NCBI RefSeq assembly: GCF_003668875.1
Contig: NZ_RAWM01000015.1
Span: 44,336-108,335, forward strand
Source of the DNA: Corallococcus interemptor
Lineage (GTDB): Bacteria; Myxococcota; Myxococcia; Myxococcales; Myxococcaceae
Direction of reading: 5' to 3'
DNA: 64,000 nt
Positions 1 through 8,391 of this stretch are shown here, piece after piece (positions within the stretch are counted from its first letter, which is position 1; each line of letters begins with the position of its first letter). The notes below the pieces were generated by a model. The model did not search any database and was not told where the DNA came from. It saw nothing but the letters and a program-made list of their open reading frames with translations. A program made the translations under genes and the position numbers.

Positions 1-465
1 CACGCGGCAGACGCGCTCGTGGTCCACGCGGGCCTGGGCGCGGGCCTCGGAGATGAAGCGGCGGGACAGCTCCGGGTCCTCGTCGCGCACGAACTTCAGC
101 GCCACGTCACGGTGCAGCCGCAGGTCCCGCGCCAGGAAGACGCGGCCCATGCCGCCCTGGCCCAGGAAGCGGATGGGCCGGTAGAGCGTCCAGTGCGGCA
201 CCGGAAACGCGGGACCGTCCACCCCGGAGCCTGGCGCCGCGCCCGGGGGCAGGGTGTCGTCGGCGGTGCCCGGAGGAGGGGCCAGGGCCAGGTTCCGGCG
301 CAGCGACACGAGCGAATCGCCGGTGAGCCGCCCGCGCTCCACGAGCAGCTGCAGGGGAGAGACGCCGCGCCGCGCCGCCTCTTCGCGCAGGGCGTCCACG
401 TCATCGCGGGAGAGCAGCCCCTCGGCCAGGGCCAGGCGCAGCTCCGCTTCGTTCGCTTCAAGCAC
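1..465 (-). CDS. Ser/Thr protein kinase, N-terminal part (runs off window edge)
   Basis: Only the first 155 codons are inside the window; the gene continues leftward beyond base 1. The GTG start at 463-465 opens a frame with an about 80-residue helical leader and then a Pkn2-type kinase N-lobe: the glycine-rich loop GQGGMGRVF and the lysine strand VALKFVRDEDPEL are clear. From the leader to the end it matches the complete kinase at 33216-36752 closely (FRCR-like alternatives in other frames are shadows), including the shared segments PAFPVP, RFLGQGGMG and SEARAQARV. The start was chosen because the paralogue has the same leader (ALAEGLLS against ALDEGLLS). The protein should phosphorylate serine/threonine in the cytoplasm, as myxobacterial kinases of this family do; the C-terminal half, and hence any sensor or TPR region, cannot be seen. 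Confidence 0.85.
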   Translation of the reverse strand, partial: MLEANEAELRLALAEGLLSRDDVDALREEAARRGVSPLQLLVERGRLTGDSLVSLRRNLALAPPPGTADDTLPPGAAPGSGVDGPAFPVPHWTLYRPIRFLGQGGMGRVFLARDLRLHRDVALKFVRDEDPELSRRFISEARAQARVDHERVCRV

Positions 466-553
466 GCCGGGAGCGTACCGGAGCGCCCGTCCCCCGCGCA
501 CGGCGGCGCGGCGCGGCTTGCGGTGTCCGGCCGCGCGTTCCCAAGATGCGCGC

Positions 554-1360
554 ATGAGCTCCATGTGGGTCCTGGAAACGCCGCAGCCTCCGCCGGACGC
601 GCGCATCGCCTATGGCGAAGCCCCGCAGCAATTCACCGAGCTGCGCAAGCCCAAGGGCAAGGGCCCGCACCCCGTGGTCCTCTTCGTCCACGGCGGCTTC
701 TGGCGCGCCGAGTACGGCCTGGAGCACGCGGGCCACCTGTGCGCGGACCTGACGAAGCGCGGCTTCGCGACGTGGAGCGTGGAGTACCGGCGCGTGGGCC
801 AGGACGGCGGCGGCTTCCCCGGCACGCTGGAGGACGTGGCCTCCGCGGCGGACCACCTGATGAGCGCGGCCCCGTCGCTGGGGCTGGACCTCTCCAACGT
901 GGTGGCCATGGGCCACTCCGCGGGCGGACACCTGGCCATGTGGCTGGCCGCGCGCCACCGCCTCACGCCGAAGCAGGCGCTGTACCGCGACGCCCCGCTG
1001 AAGCTGAAGGGCGTCGTGTCCCTGGCCGGCGTGCTGGACCTCGCGCAGGGCGCGGCGCTGGACCTGGGCAAGGGCATCGTGAAGACCTTCATGGGCGGCA
1101 CCCCGGAGGAAGTGCCAGAGCGCTACGCCGTGGCGTCCCCCGCCGCGCTCCAGCCGCTGAAGCTGCCGCAGGTCCTCATCCACGGCACCGAGGACGACAC
1201 CGTCCCCCTGAAGGTCAGCGAGGGCTTCCACGCCCGGGGCGTCCAGCAGAAGGACCCGGTGCACCTCGTGCCTCTGAAAGGCGCGGGCCACTTCGAGCTC
1301 ATCGACCCGCGCTCCAAGGAGTGGCCCCGCGTGGTCCAGGCCGTGAAGAACCTGCGCTGA
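554..1360 (+). CDS. alpha/beta hydrolase (esterase/formamidase-like)
   Basis: The 268-residue product has an alpha/beta-hydrolase core of the BD-FAE/carboxylesterase type. The oxyanion-hole motif HGGFW lies at residues 46-50, the nucleophile elbow GHSAGG at 120-125 (Ser122), an acid candidate Asp in GTEDDTVP near 214, and the catalytic His in GAGHFEL near 246, so the triad looks complete. There is no signal peptide, so it is probably cytoplasmic. It starts at the ATG at 554 because the ATG eight bases upstream runs straight into a stop. It is divergent from the kinase fragment with 88 bases between. HGGxW is also found in kynurenine formamidases, a step absent from the kynurenine cluster 45 kb away, but this link is only a possibility; the substrate is unknown. 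Confidence 0.85.
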   Translation: MSSMWVLETPQPPPDARIAYGEAPQQFTELRKPKGKGPHPVVLFVHGGFWRAEYGLEHAGHLCADLTKRGFATWSVEYRRVGQDGGGFPGTLEDVASAADHLMSAAPSLGLDLSNVVAMGHSAGGHLAMWLAARHRLTPKQALYRDAPLKLKGVVSLAGVLDLAQGAALDLGKGIVKTFMGGTPEEVPERYAVASPAALQPLKLPQVLIHGTEDDTVPLKVSEGFHARGVQQKDPVHLVPLKGAGHFELIDPRSKEWPRVVQAVKNLR

Positions 1361-1369
1361 AGCAGCCAG

Positions 1370-1397
1370 CCGGCCGGGCCCTCCGTTCCCCGGCCGG
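1370..1397 (+). terminator. GC-rich hairpin after the hydrolase gene
   Basis: A perfect 9-base stem (CCGGCCGGG at 1370-1378 with CCCGGCCGG at 1389-1397) and a 10-base loop sits ten bases after the hydrolase stop. It has no T-run, so it may slow or punctuate transcription rather than act as a classical intrinsic terminator. Confidence 0.4.
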
Positions 1398-1488
1398 ACG
1401 GGGAACCGGGAGGAGCGCCCGGTGCCCGCCCGCGCCGTGGAATGCGCACCCTGTCCTTCGGTCCGAAGACCGGGAGGAGGGAGACCGC

Positions 1489-2337
1489 ATGGCGACGATG
1501 GACGTGATGCGTGGGCCGGGGATGGAGCGGCTGTCTCGGGGCGCCAAGGATGCCGCGAACCACCCGTGGGCGAAGAAGCTGGGCCGCATGGGCTACGCGG
1601 CGAAGGGCTGCGTGTACGCCATCATCGGCGTGCTCGCGCTGAAGCTCGCGGCGGGCGAGGGCGGACGCGCCACCGACAGCCACGGCGCTGTCGCCACCGT
1701 GGCGCACGGGCCCTTCGGCATCGCGCTGCTGTCGCTGCTGGCGGTGGGCCTGGTGGGCTACGTCATCTGGCGCTTCGCGCAGGCGTTCGCGGACACGGAG
1801 GACAAGGGCTCGGACGCGAAGGGCCTCGCCGCGCGCGCCATGTACTTCATCAGCGGCGTCATCTACGGCTCGCTGGCGCTGTTCGCCGTGAAGACCGTGG
1901 TGGGCGCGTCACAGGGCAAGGGCAAGGGCACCCAGGGGTGGACGGCGACGCTGATGGAGCAGCCCTTCGGCCGCGTCCTGGTGGTGCTGGTGGGGCTGGG
2001 CATCATCGGCTTCGCGCTGAAGCAGTTCCACACGGCGTGGAAGGCGAAGTTCCGGGAGAAGCTCTCGCTCACGGGCCTGGCGGCGGCGCATCAGCACCGC
2101 ATCGAGCGGGTCTGCCAGTTCGGCATCGCCGCGCGAGGCGTGGTGTTCACCGTCATCGGCGGGTTCCTGGTGCTCGCGGGCGTGGACGCGAACCCCGGTG
2201 AGGCCAAGGGCCTGGGAGAGGCCCTGGCCGTCGTCGCCCGCCAACCCGCGGGCGACGTGCTCCTGGGAGTGGTGGCGGCGGGCCTGGTGGCCTACGCCGC
2301 CTACCTGTTCCTCCAGGCGCGCTACCGCCAGCTCTAG
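1489..2337 (+). CDS. DUF1206 family integral membrane protein
   Basis: The 282-residue protein has about six hydrophobic helices arranged as three repeats of a two-helix unit (residues about 35-105, 115-180 and 205-280), each beginning with a G-Y/F-xAKG or AARG-like turn. That is the layout of the DUF1206 family, whose function is unknown. A strong Shine-Dalgarno run (GGGAGGAGGGAG, about 1472-1483) precedes the ATG at 1489. Its stop codon interlocks with the stop of the convergent glutamine synthetase gene within the four bases CTAG at 2334-2337. It could be a small inner-membrane stress protein, but nothing in the sequence proves this. Confidence 0.88.
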   Translation: MATMDVMRGPGMERLSRGAKDAANHPWAKKLGRMGYAAKGCVYAIIGVLALKLAAGEGGRATDSHGAVATVAHGPFGIALLSLLAVGLVGYVIWRFAQAFADTEDKGSDAKGLAARAMYFISGVIYGSLALFAVKTVVGASQGKGKGTQGWTATLMEQPFGRVLVVLVGLGIIGFALKQFHTAWKAKFREKLSLTGLAAAHQHRIERVCQFGIAARGVVFTVIGGFLVLAGVDANPGEAKGLGEALAVVARQPAGDVLLGVVAAGLVAYAAYLFLQARYRQL

Positions 2338-3773
2338 AAGAGGTTCCAGAGGTACTGGTTGGTCACCTCGTGGTGGAACTGGATCTCCGACTCCTTCACG
2401 CGGGTGCCCAGCTGCTTGGGGCAGCGGTCCGCGGAGGCAATCTTCAGCTCCGCGTACTTGCCCTGCACCTGCTCACCCAGCGCCTGCGCGACGAACTGGC
2501 TGCCCTTGAAGAAGCGCACCGCGTCGTAGATGTTGTCCGGCAGGAAGCGCGTGCGGCTGCGCTTGGTCTCCGCGTCCTCCTGCGGCTGCGGGCCCTCCAG
2601 GCCGGTCTTCAGGAGCGTGAAGAGCACCATGTACGGGTTCGCGTCCGGCGCCACGGAGCGGCACTCGACGCGCGCGCTGCGCTCGTTGCCGAACGGGATG
2701 CGCACCATGGCGCCGCGGTTGTTCGCGGAGGCCTTGATCTGGTTGGGCGCCTCGTAGTGCGGATCCAGGCGGCGGTACGCGTTCACGCTGGAGTTGAGCA
2801 CCAGGCAGATGTCATTCGCGTTGTTCAGGATGCGGTCGATGAACTCCCAGCCCATGGCGGACAGGCCGTCCTGGCCGCCCTTGTCGTAGAACAGGTTCTT
2901 GTTGTTCTTCGACAGCGACATGTTGATGTGCATGCCATTGCCATTCACGCCCGTGACGGGCTTGGGCAGGAAGCTGGCCGTCAGCCCCTGCTGCGCGGCG
3001 ACCTGGCGGCAGAGCAGCTTGTAGAGCTGGATCTGGTCGGCGGCGACCAGCGCCTCGCTGTACGAGAAGTTCATCTCGAACTGGGAGGGCGCCACCTCCG
3101 GGTGGTCCTTCTCGTTCTGGAAGCCCATGGCGCGCTGCGCTTCCGCGGCCTTGTCGATGAAGGTGCGCAGCCCGTCGCCCGGCAGCGCGTGGTAGTAGCC
3201 GCCGATGGAGATGAACTCGAACTTGCCCTCTTCGTGGTAGTGGCGCTCGGCGTCACGGTTCTTGAAGAGGAAGCCTTCGATTTCCGGCGCCGCGTGGAAC
3301 ACGGTGCCGTCCTTCTGGAACAGCGCCTCCGTGGCGCGCTTGAGCTGCCCGCGCATGTCCGAGTGGTACGGCGTGCCGTCGCGCTCCAGCACCTCGCAGA
3401 ACGCCAGCACCTTGCCGGGGCCGAAGATGTCCGAGGGCAGCCAGTAGAACGCGCTCCAGTCCACGTTCAGGCGCAGGTCGCTCTCCGCCTGCGCGGAGAA
3501 GCCGCGGATGGAGGAGCCGTCGAAGGTGAGGTTGTCCGCGCTCTTGAGGAGGAACTTCTTGTCGTAGTCCAGCATGTGCAGCCGGCCTTCGAGGTCCGTG
3601 AAGCACACGGTGACGGCCTTGATGCGCTTCTCGTCCGTCAGGTACTTGATCCGCTCCTCGCGGATCTTGTCCGGCGACTCGCGGCGGAGGCGCTGTTCCT
3701 TCACCCGGAGGTTGAGCTCCTCCAGCTCGTCGTAGGGAATCTCCAGGAAGTCCCGCAGCGGCTTCTGCTCCAT
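2334..3773 (-). CDS. glnA: glutamine synthetase
   Basis: Joins ammonia to glutamate with ATP to give glutamine in the cytoplasm. The 479-residue product carries the GS signatures: DGSSIRGF (residues 85-92) in the beta-grasp domain, metal-binding EIEG (164-167) and QFEMNF (231-236), the ATP-site segment KPVTGVNGNGMH (271-282), RRLDP with the glutamate-binding Arg (334-338) and NRGAMVRIP (352-360). Length fits type I enzymes, but I do not see the adenylylation-site motif NLYDLP near the C-terminus, so control by adenylylation looks unlikely; the GS subclass is unresolved. GGAGG lies seven bases before the ATG. The upstream region is unusually AT-rich for this genome and probably holds the promoter. 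The gene is monocistronic and convergent with the DUF1206 gene. Confidence 0.95.
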   Translation of the reverse strand: MEQKPLRDFLEIPYDELEELNLRVKEQRLRRESPDKIREERIKYLTDEKRIKAVTVCFTDLEGRLHMLDYDKKFLLKSADNLTFDGSSIRGFSAQAESDLRLNVDWSAFYWLPSDIFGPGKVLAFCEVLERDGTPYHSDMRGQLKRATEALFQKDGTVFHAAPEIEGFLFKNRDAERHYHEEGKFEFISIGGYYHALPGDGLRTFIDKAAEAQRAMGFQNEKDHPEVAPSQFEMNFSYSEALVAADQIQLYKLLCRQVAAQQGLTASFLPKPVTGVNGNGMHINMSLSKNNKNLFYDKGGQDGLSAMGWEFIDRILNNANDICLVLNSSVNAYRRLDPHYEAPNQIKASANNRGAMVRIPFGNERSARVECRSVAPDANPYMVLFTLLKTGLEGPQPQEDAETKRSRTRFLPDNIYDAVRFFKGSQFVAQALGEQVQGKYAELKIASADRCPKQLGTRVKESEIQFHHEVTNQYLWNLF

Positions 3774-3840
3774 GGTCCTGCCTCCAGGCGTGTCCCCGGT
3801 TCCGGAATACCGGCGGAGACATCAAATGCACGGGCGCAGG

Positions 3841-3867
3841 TATTTACATTCCGCCACGCGAAATCAA
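3841..3867 (-). promoter_or_regulatory. possible promoter of glutamine synthetase gene
   Basis: Read on the minus strand, TTGATT (3862-3867) and TAAATA (3841-3846) are separated by 15 bases, in an AT-rich island about 70 bases upstream of the start codon. The spacing is shorter than ideal; I see no sigma-54 GG-N10-GC element. Confidence 0.3.
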
Positions 3868-4014
3868 GCCTAATTTCGGCGGACTGAAGGCTAAAGGTCA
3901 TGTCAGGCCGCTCACGCATGGCCTTGCGTCAAGGGACGGGGGGCCTGACGCCACGGCCAGTGGACACTGCGCGCCGCGCCGCGTTGGCCGGGTGTTCGCC
4001 GCTGGACGCGCGGG

Positions 4015-5274
4015 CTACGGGAGGGGGAGCAGGCCCGGTTCGGGCAGCGGGGTGCCGGCGGGCCAGAGCACGTACGAGGCCCCCCGGGAGTGCTGCCAGG
4101 CGCGCCACAGCTCGGCGCGGGGGTAGGTGGCGTGGGTGGTTTCGTTGGAGCCGAAAGCAGGGTCGTTGACCACGACGTCGCCGGTGTCGGTGAAGCCCCG
4201 GACGACGATGAGGTGGCCGTCGGTGCGGCGGGCGGCGCCGCCGGGGAGCTCGCCGGGTTCGTAGGCGATGCTGATGCTGACGGGGATGCCGGCGGCGATG
4301 AGGCGCTCCACGGGGGCGAACGAGTCGAAGCGGGCGACGAGTCCGTGCAGCGCGCCATTGGACATGCTGGCGGCGTAGGCGGTGTTGAAGGCCCAGTTGC
4401 CGGTGCCCTTGTAGACCCAGTCATAGGTGTGGGCGGCGGCGGTGGGCACGGGGTGCTCCAGGTCCGCGCGGCCCAGCTTCCGGCTCCAGTAGCCCAGGAG
4501 CATGGTGGTGGAGGTGGGGGAGCACCAGACCTCGCCGCCGTCGGGGTAGATCATCTGCGAGTAGCCCGGCACGTCGAGCACGACGCCCCACGCGGTGCGG
4601 TCCGACGGGAGGTCCCTGGGTGTCCGGCGCGTGTCGGTGACGGCGGCGGCGAGCGCGCGGACGCGGGGGCTGGTGTCCGGGCGTTCGGAGAAGAGGTGGA
4701 CGGTGACGCGCAGGGCGTCCGCCCGGCGCTTGAGGTTGAGGGTGTCGGTGAGGACGTTGCCGTCGTCATCGCCCTGGCCGTCCACGCTGTGACGCGCGAC
4801 GGTGGTGGTGTCGAAGGCCCAGACGCCCAGCTCGTAGTCCTTCGTCCAGGTGCCTTCGACGCGGGCGGAGACGGTGAGCTTCACCCAGGTGCCGGGAGGC
4901 GTCTGGGCGTCGAAGGACGGCACCACGCTGTCGAAGCCGCCGGGGACGGACTGGACCTCGGAGGTGGCGGTGCCGACGCGGAAGGTGCCGCCATTGTAGA
5001 AGCTGCCGCCGTCGAGCCAGCCGCCAGCGGGGAACGGGTCGGTGCCCTCCTTCGCGGTGGACGGGTCCAGTTCCAGCGCGCCCTCCGCGGTGACGCGCGT
5101 GCCGTCACGCGAGAAGCGCGCGAGGTCCCCTGTCACGGCCGTCTTCTGCCACAGGCGCGCGGGCGAGCCGGTCTCCGGCGTTGCGTCCGTGGACGGTGAC
5201 GGTGGCGAGGAGGCACAGGCCCAGATGCAGGTGGCCAGCAGGACAGCGGAGAGGACGCGAGCGCGGGCGTTCAC
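4015..5274 (-). CDS. secreted C39-like cysteine peptidase lipoprotein
   Basis: The 419-residue product begins with a lipoprotein signal peptide ending in IWAC (Cys20), so it should be exported and lipid-anchored. Residues about 90-220 look like a beta-rich module of unknown role. From about residue 230 it has a papain-like C39_2 peptidase fold: the catalytic Cys251 in EVWCSPTSTTM, His354 in DGHLIVVRGF and the following VVVNDPAF (Asn370/Asp371). The substrate is unknown; family members cleave peptides in or outside the envelope. It is read leftward, with 80 bases between its start and the end of the lipoprotein gene at 5355, and ends 241 bases before the glnA start codon. Confidence 0.85.
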   Translation of the reverse strand: MNARARVLSAVLLATCIWACASSPPSPSTDATPETGSPARLWQKTAVTGDLARFSRDGTRVTAEGALELDPSTAKEGTDPFPAGGWLDGGSFYNGGTFRVGTATSEVQSVPGGFDSVVPSFDAQTPPGTWVKLTVSARVEGTWTKDYELGVWAFDTTTVARHSVDGQGDDDGNVLTDTLNLKRRADALRVTVHLFSERPDTSPRVRALAAAVTDTRRTPRDLPSDRTAWGVVLDVPGYSQMIYPDGGEVWCSPTSTTMLLGYWSRKLGRADLEHPVPTAAAHTYDWVYKGTGNWAFNTAYAASMSNGALHGLVARFDSFAPVERLIAAGIPVSISIAYEPGELPGGAARRTDGHLIVVRGFTDTGDVVVNDPAFGSNETTHATYPRAELWRAWQHSRGASYVLWPAGTPLPEPGLLPLP

Positions 5275-5354
5275 GGCGTGGAGTGTCGCAAACGCTCGCG
5301 CGGGGGCTCAAGTCGGATTCCTGGAAAGTCAGGCTGAGCGGACAGATGGCGGGC

Positions 5355-6032
5355 TCAGTGTGCTTCGAAGTCGCAGGTCTCCGTGCCTCCCTTCAGCACA
5401 TGGCTCTCCAGCTCGCGGACCTCTCCTGAGGGGAACACGTGGAAGACGTGCTGCGTGATGGGGATGTCCCGGTCGCATTGGATGCCCCGGAAGCCGATGA
5501 CGCCGTAGCTGCCGTCCGGGTTCGTCTTCACGCCCCCTTGCTCCACGTCGTAGCAGAGGAAGTCGTAACCCATCGCGTAGACCCTGAGGACCGCCTCCTG
5601 CTCCGTGTCGATGGTCCCCAGCGCTTCCTTGAGGGTCTCCGGCCTGGAATGGATCCGCACCTTGTCGCCCTGGGTCGTGAGCAGGAAGCGGTAGGAGCAC
5701 TTGCCTTCGAAGCAATAGAAGTGGAAGCCCTCGGGTGGCCGTGACGCAGCCACGGCGGCCTGACACGCGGGGACGTCACGGGCCGTCGCGCAGGCCTCAC
5801 CCCAGAGGGTGAGTGCGGAAGAGGGTGGATCCTCCTCGGAGCGGGTCACGTTAGCGACGCGGACCTGGACCGCGTCCAGCCCTTGCGCGGGACGCAGGTC
5901 GTCGAAGAACGGATGGCTGCTCCCCCAGAACGCGCAGGCGACCTCCTTGTAGCCGTCCGTGTCCGCCGTGGAATCACAGCCGGCCAGCAGCAGCGTCATG
6001 CCCGCCAGGGCGCGTGAGAAGAAGGGGCTCAT
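5355..6032 (-). CDS. cysteine-containing lipoprotein, paralogue of its neighbour
   Basis: The 225-residue protein has a signal peptide with lipobox LLAGC. The mature part is clearly homologous to residues about 35-240 of the upstream protein (6029-7363): both share ACATA/ACATAT-DVPACQ, FLLTT-GD, LGTIDT, GYDFLCY/GYNLSCY, DGS-GVIG/DGSFDVIG and a terminal Cys after KGG/KGD. Paired cysteines suggest disulfides outside the cytoplasm. Its start codon overlaps the stop of the upstream gene in ATGA, so translation is probably coupled. It lacks the ferritin-like domain, so it looks like a duplicated N-terminal half. Function unknown. Confidence 0.8.
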   Translation of the reverse strand: MSPFFSRALAGMTLLLAGCDSTADTDGYKEVACAFWGSSHPFFDDLRPAQGLDAVQVRVANVTRSEEDPPSSALTLWGEACATARDVPACQAAVAASRPPEGFHFYCFEGKCSYRFLLTTQGDKVRIHSRPETLKEALGTIDTEQEAVLRVYAMGYDFLCYDVEQGGVKTNPDGSYGVIGFRGIQCDRDIPITQHVFHVFPSGEVRELESHVLKGGTETCDFEAH

Positions 6033-7363
6033 GCCCAGAGGTCCTGTTCCAGCGTGTCCAGCAGCGCCAGCGCCGCCTCCGGCGTGGGCATGCCCGCCAG
6101 CGTGATGATGCTCGCGTCGAGCGGCACCGCGACCTCCTCACGCAAGAGCGCCACCGCGCGCTTCTGCGCCTCGCGCAGCGTCTCGCGCTCCTCGGCGGAC
6201 AGGCGCGGCCGGGCCCACTGGTCGATGTCCCACGACAGCGCCGCGTGCCGCGTCTCGTCCTCCGCGATGCGCACCATGGCCTGCCGCACCTCCAGGTCGC
6301 GCGCGTGCAGCGCCTGGTGATGCGCGAGCAGCGCGCCGTACGTCTCCCGCACGCAGCCCTCCACCGCGTTCTCCAGCGCCACGTCCACCAGCGAGCGCAG
6401 GGGCAGCTCCTCCACCACCGGACGCTGGGGCGTGCCTCCGAAGCGGCGCGCGATCCGCTCCGTCACCTGCGCGTGCTGGACCTCCTCCATGGCGCTGCGG
6501 CGGGCCGCGTCCTGGAGGCCCACGTCCGCGCCGTGCAGCGCCAGTTCATCCCGCAGCCGCAGGAAGGCATGCACGGACGCCGCCTCCAGGCGGGCCGCGT
6601 CCGCGAAGTAGCTCCCCAGGGTCTCCGGGTTCTCGCAGGCCTCCGCGGCCTGCAGCCCCACGGGCCGCCGGCCAATGACGCAGTTGGGATCGCCCTTCTC
6701 CAGGATGTACTTCTCCAACTGCCTCACGTCTCCAGAGCGGGACACCCGCACCCGGTGCTGTGTGAGGTCCGTGCTGGCGCCGCACGAATGGCCCTGCGTG
6801 CCGATGACGTCGAAGCTGCCGTCCTTGTTCTGCTTCACGGCGCCGCGCTCCAACTCGTAGCAGCTCAGGTTGTAGCCCGCGGCGAAGGCCCGGAACGCGG
6901 CCTCCTCCACCGTGTCGATCGTGCCCAGCAGGTCCTGCACGGAGGGCTCGGTCGTATACGTCGTCACGGTGTCGCCGGACGTCGTGAGCAGGAAGTACTC
7001 CTGACAGAAGTCAAAGCAGTCGCGATGGAAGCCCTTCGAGGTGCTCGCGTCCTCCACGGCCGTCTGACAGGCGGGGACGTCCGTGGCTGTCGCGCAGGCC
7101 TGTCCCGAGGACGAGCTCCCGAAGGAGCGCGCATCCTCCCACGGGACGTTGCTGTAGAAGCCCCGGAGCTGGACGAAGTCCTGCGCGGAAGAGAGCGTCA
7201 GGTTCCCGAACGACAGACGGTGCTCCTCACACGCGACCTGCGAAAAGCCCGTCAGGTCCGCGCTGTTCCCCAGGTTGACGCCACAGCCCGCCAGCACCAG
7301 CGGCGTGGCGAGCGACGTGCTCAGGGCCCGCGAGAAGAGACGGCGCAGTCGATGGATGTTCAA
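6029..7363 (-). CDS. lipoprotein with C-terminal ferritin-like domain
   Basis: The 444-residue protein has a signal peptide ending in lipobox LAGC, then an about 200-residue cysteine-containing domain shared with the next gene, and from about residue 255 a four-helix ferritin-like domain. The latter shows Glu in LEAASVHAF, EEVQHAQ, Glu residues in ENAVEGCVRE and EDETRH, i.e. the ExxH pairs expected for a di-iron centre. This type is annotated as ferritin-like in many myxobacteria, with unknown activity; oxygen- or iron-linked chemistry at the envelope is an inference. It is the first gene of a two-gene unit with the shorter paralogue, overlapping it by four bases. Confidence 0.8.
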   Translation of the reverse strand: MNIHRLRRLFSRALSTSLATPLVLAGCGVNLGNSADLTGFSQVACEEHRLSFGNLTLSSAQDFVQLRGFYSNVPWEDARSFGSSSSGQACATATDVPACQTAVEDASTSKGFHRDCFDFCQEYFLLTTSGDTVTTYTTEPSVQDLLGTIDTVEEAAFRAFAAGYNLSCYELERGAVKQNKDGSFDVIGTQGHSCGASTDLTQHRVRVSRSGDVRQLEKYILEKGDPNCVIGRRPVGLQAAEACENPETLGSYFADAARLEAASVHAFLRLRDELALHGADVGLQDAARRSAMEEVQHAQVTERIARRFGGTPQRPVVEELPLRSLVDVALENAVEGCVRETYGALLAHHQALHARDLEVRQAMVRIAEDETRHAALSWDIDQWARPRLSAEERETLREAQKRAVALLREEVAVPLDASIITLAGMPTPEAALALLDTLEQDLWA

Positions 7364-7495
7364 GGAGGCTCCCGGAAAGGACGTGTGCCCGGGACCTTGA
7401 GCAATGCGGATGCCAGACGGCCTTCCGAGGCGAAGCCCCTGTCAGGGGGGCTCGGAAGGCCGGGAGGGGCTCGGAAAATTGAGGGGGAACAGGAC

Positions 7496-8296
7496 CTAGG
7501 TGCCGCGCTTCCGGGCCGCGCCACGGCGTGCCCGGGGCCGTTCGATGAGCGCGGCCAGCCCGTCCAGGACGCGCTCCAGCCCGAACGCATAGGCGTGGTC
7601 CGGGTCATACGCGGCGCCATGGGCCTTGCCCGCCGCGGAGCCCACCCGGGACGCCAGCGGGTAGCGCTCCGGGTCGGACATGCGCGCGAGCAGGGGCGCG
7701 TTCGCCTCCCACCAGGCCCCGTCACCCATCCGTGACTCCAGCCGCGCGGCGCGCTGGTCCAGGGCCGCCCGGGCGGAGGACTCCACGAAGCCCAGCACGA
7801 ACGTCAACGCCGCGTCCTGCGCCACGTCGTCCAGCCCCACGCCTTCCAGCGCCTGGAGCTCGTATTCGTACTTCGCCATCTGCCCGGGCCCCAGGGGAGG
7901 CCGCGAGGTGGACACGTCCGCGAGCCAGGGATGCCGGGTGAACAGGGCCCGGTTGTCATGGGCCACGGCCTCCAGCCTCGAGCGCCAGTCCGTCCCCTTC
8001 GGCTTGCGCCGGACCATGCCCGCATAGACGGTGTCGAGCATCACGTCGATGAGCTCCGCCCGCCCGGGCACGTACGTGTAGAGCGCCATGGGCGCGATGC
8101 CGAGCTTCCCCGCCAGCGCCCGCATCGTCACCGCGTCCAGCCCGCTCGCGTCCGCCAGCGCCACCGCCGCGTCCACGACGGCGCTGACCGTGAGCCCCTG
8201 CTTCGGACCCCGCTGACCTTGGGAAGGCCGGGAGTCCCGCCACAGCAGCTCCAGCGTCCGCGTGGGGTCTCCCATGCTGCTGCGATGCGATGCCAT
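7496..8296 (-). CDS. TetR/AcrR family transcriptional regulator (TetR_C type)
   Basis: The 266-residue protein has an N-terminal helix-turn-helix around residues 45-80 (LADASGLDAVTMRALAGKLG then MALYTYV) followed by an all-helical ligand-binding domain of the tetracycline-repressor type. Such proteins dimerise and release DNA on ligand binding. It is divergent from the VOC gene; a 13-base palindrome between the two genes is a good candidate operator, so it likely controls both itself and the VOC gene. An in-frame ATG at codon 8 is an alternative start. The C-terminus is rich in Arg/Lys. Confidence 0.88.
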   Translation of the reverse strand: MASHRSSMGDPTRTLELLWRDSRPSQGQRGPKQGLTVSAVVDAAVALADASGLDAVTMRALAGKLGIAPMALYTYVPGRAELIDVMLDTVYAGMVRRKPKGTDWRSRLEAVAHDNRALFTRHPWLADVSTSRPPLGPGQMAKYEYELQALEGVGLDDVAQDAALTFVLGFVESSARAALDQRAARLESRMGDGAWWEANAPLLARMSDPERYPLASRVGSAAGKAHGAAYDPDHAYAFGLERVLDGLAALIERPRARRGAARKRGT

Positions 8297-8323
8297 GCGC
8301 CGGATTCTTCCAACGCCGCCGCC

Positions 8324-8352
8324 TTGACGTGCAACTCCGTACGGCGTACGTA
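8324..8352. promoter_or_regulatory. candidate TetR operator and divergent promoter
   Basis: CGTACGGCGTACG at 8338-8350 is an inverted repeat of CGTACG around one base. Rightward, TTGACG (8324-8329) lies 17 bases before TACGTA (8347-8352), so the palindrome fills the spacer of a possible promoter for the VOC gene. It is 42 bases from both start codons, the usual place for a TetR operator. Confidence 0.55.
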
Positions 8353-8391
8353 GATTGGGTTTCCTGGAACCCGTGGTGAGGAGGACTACCC

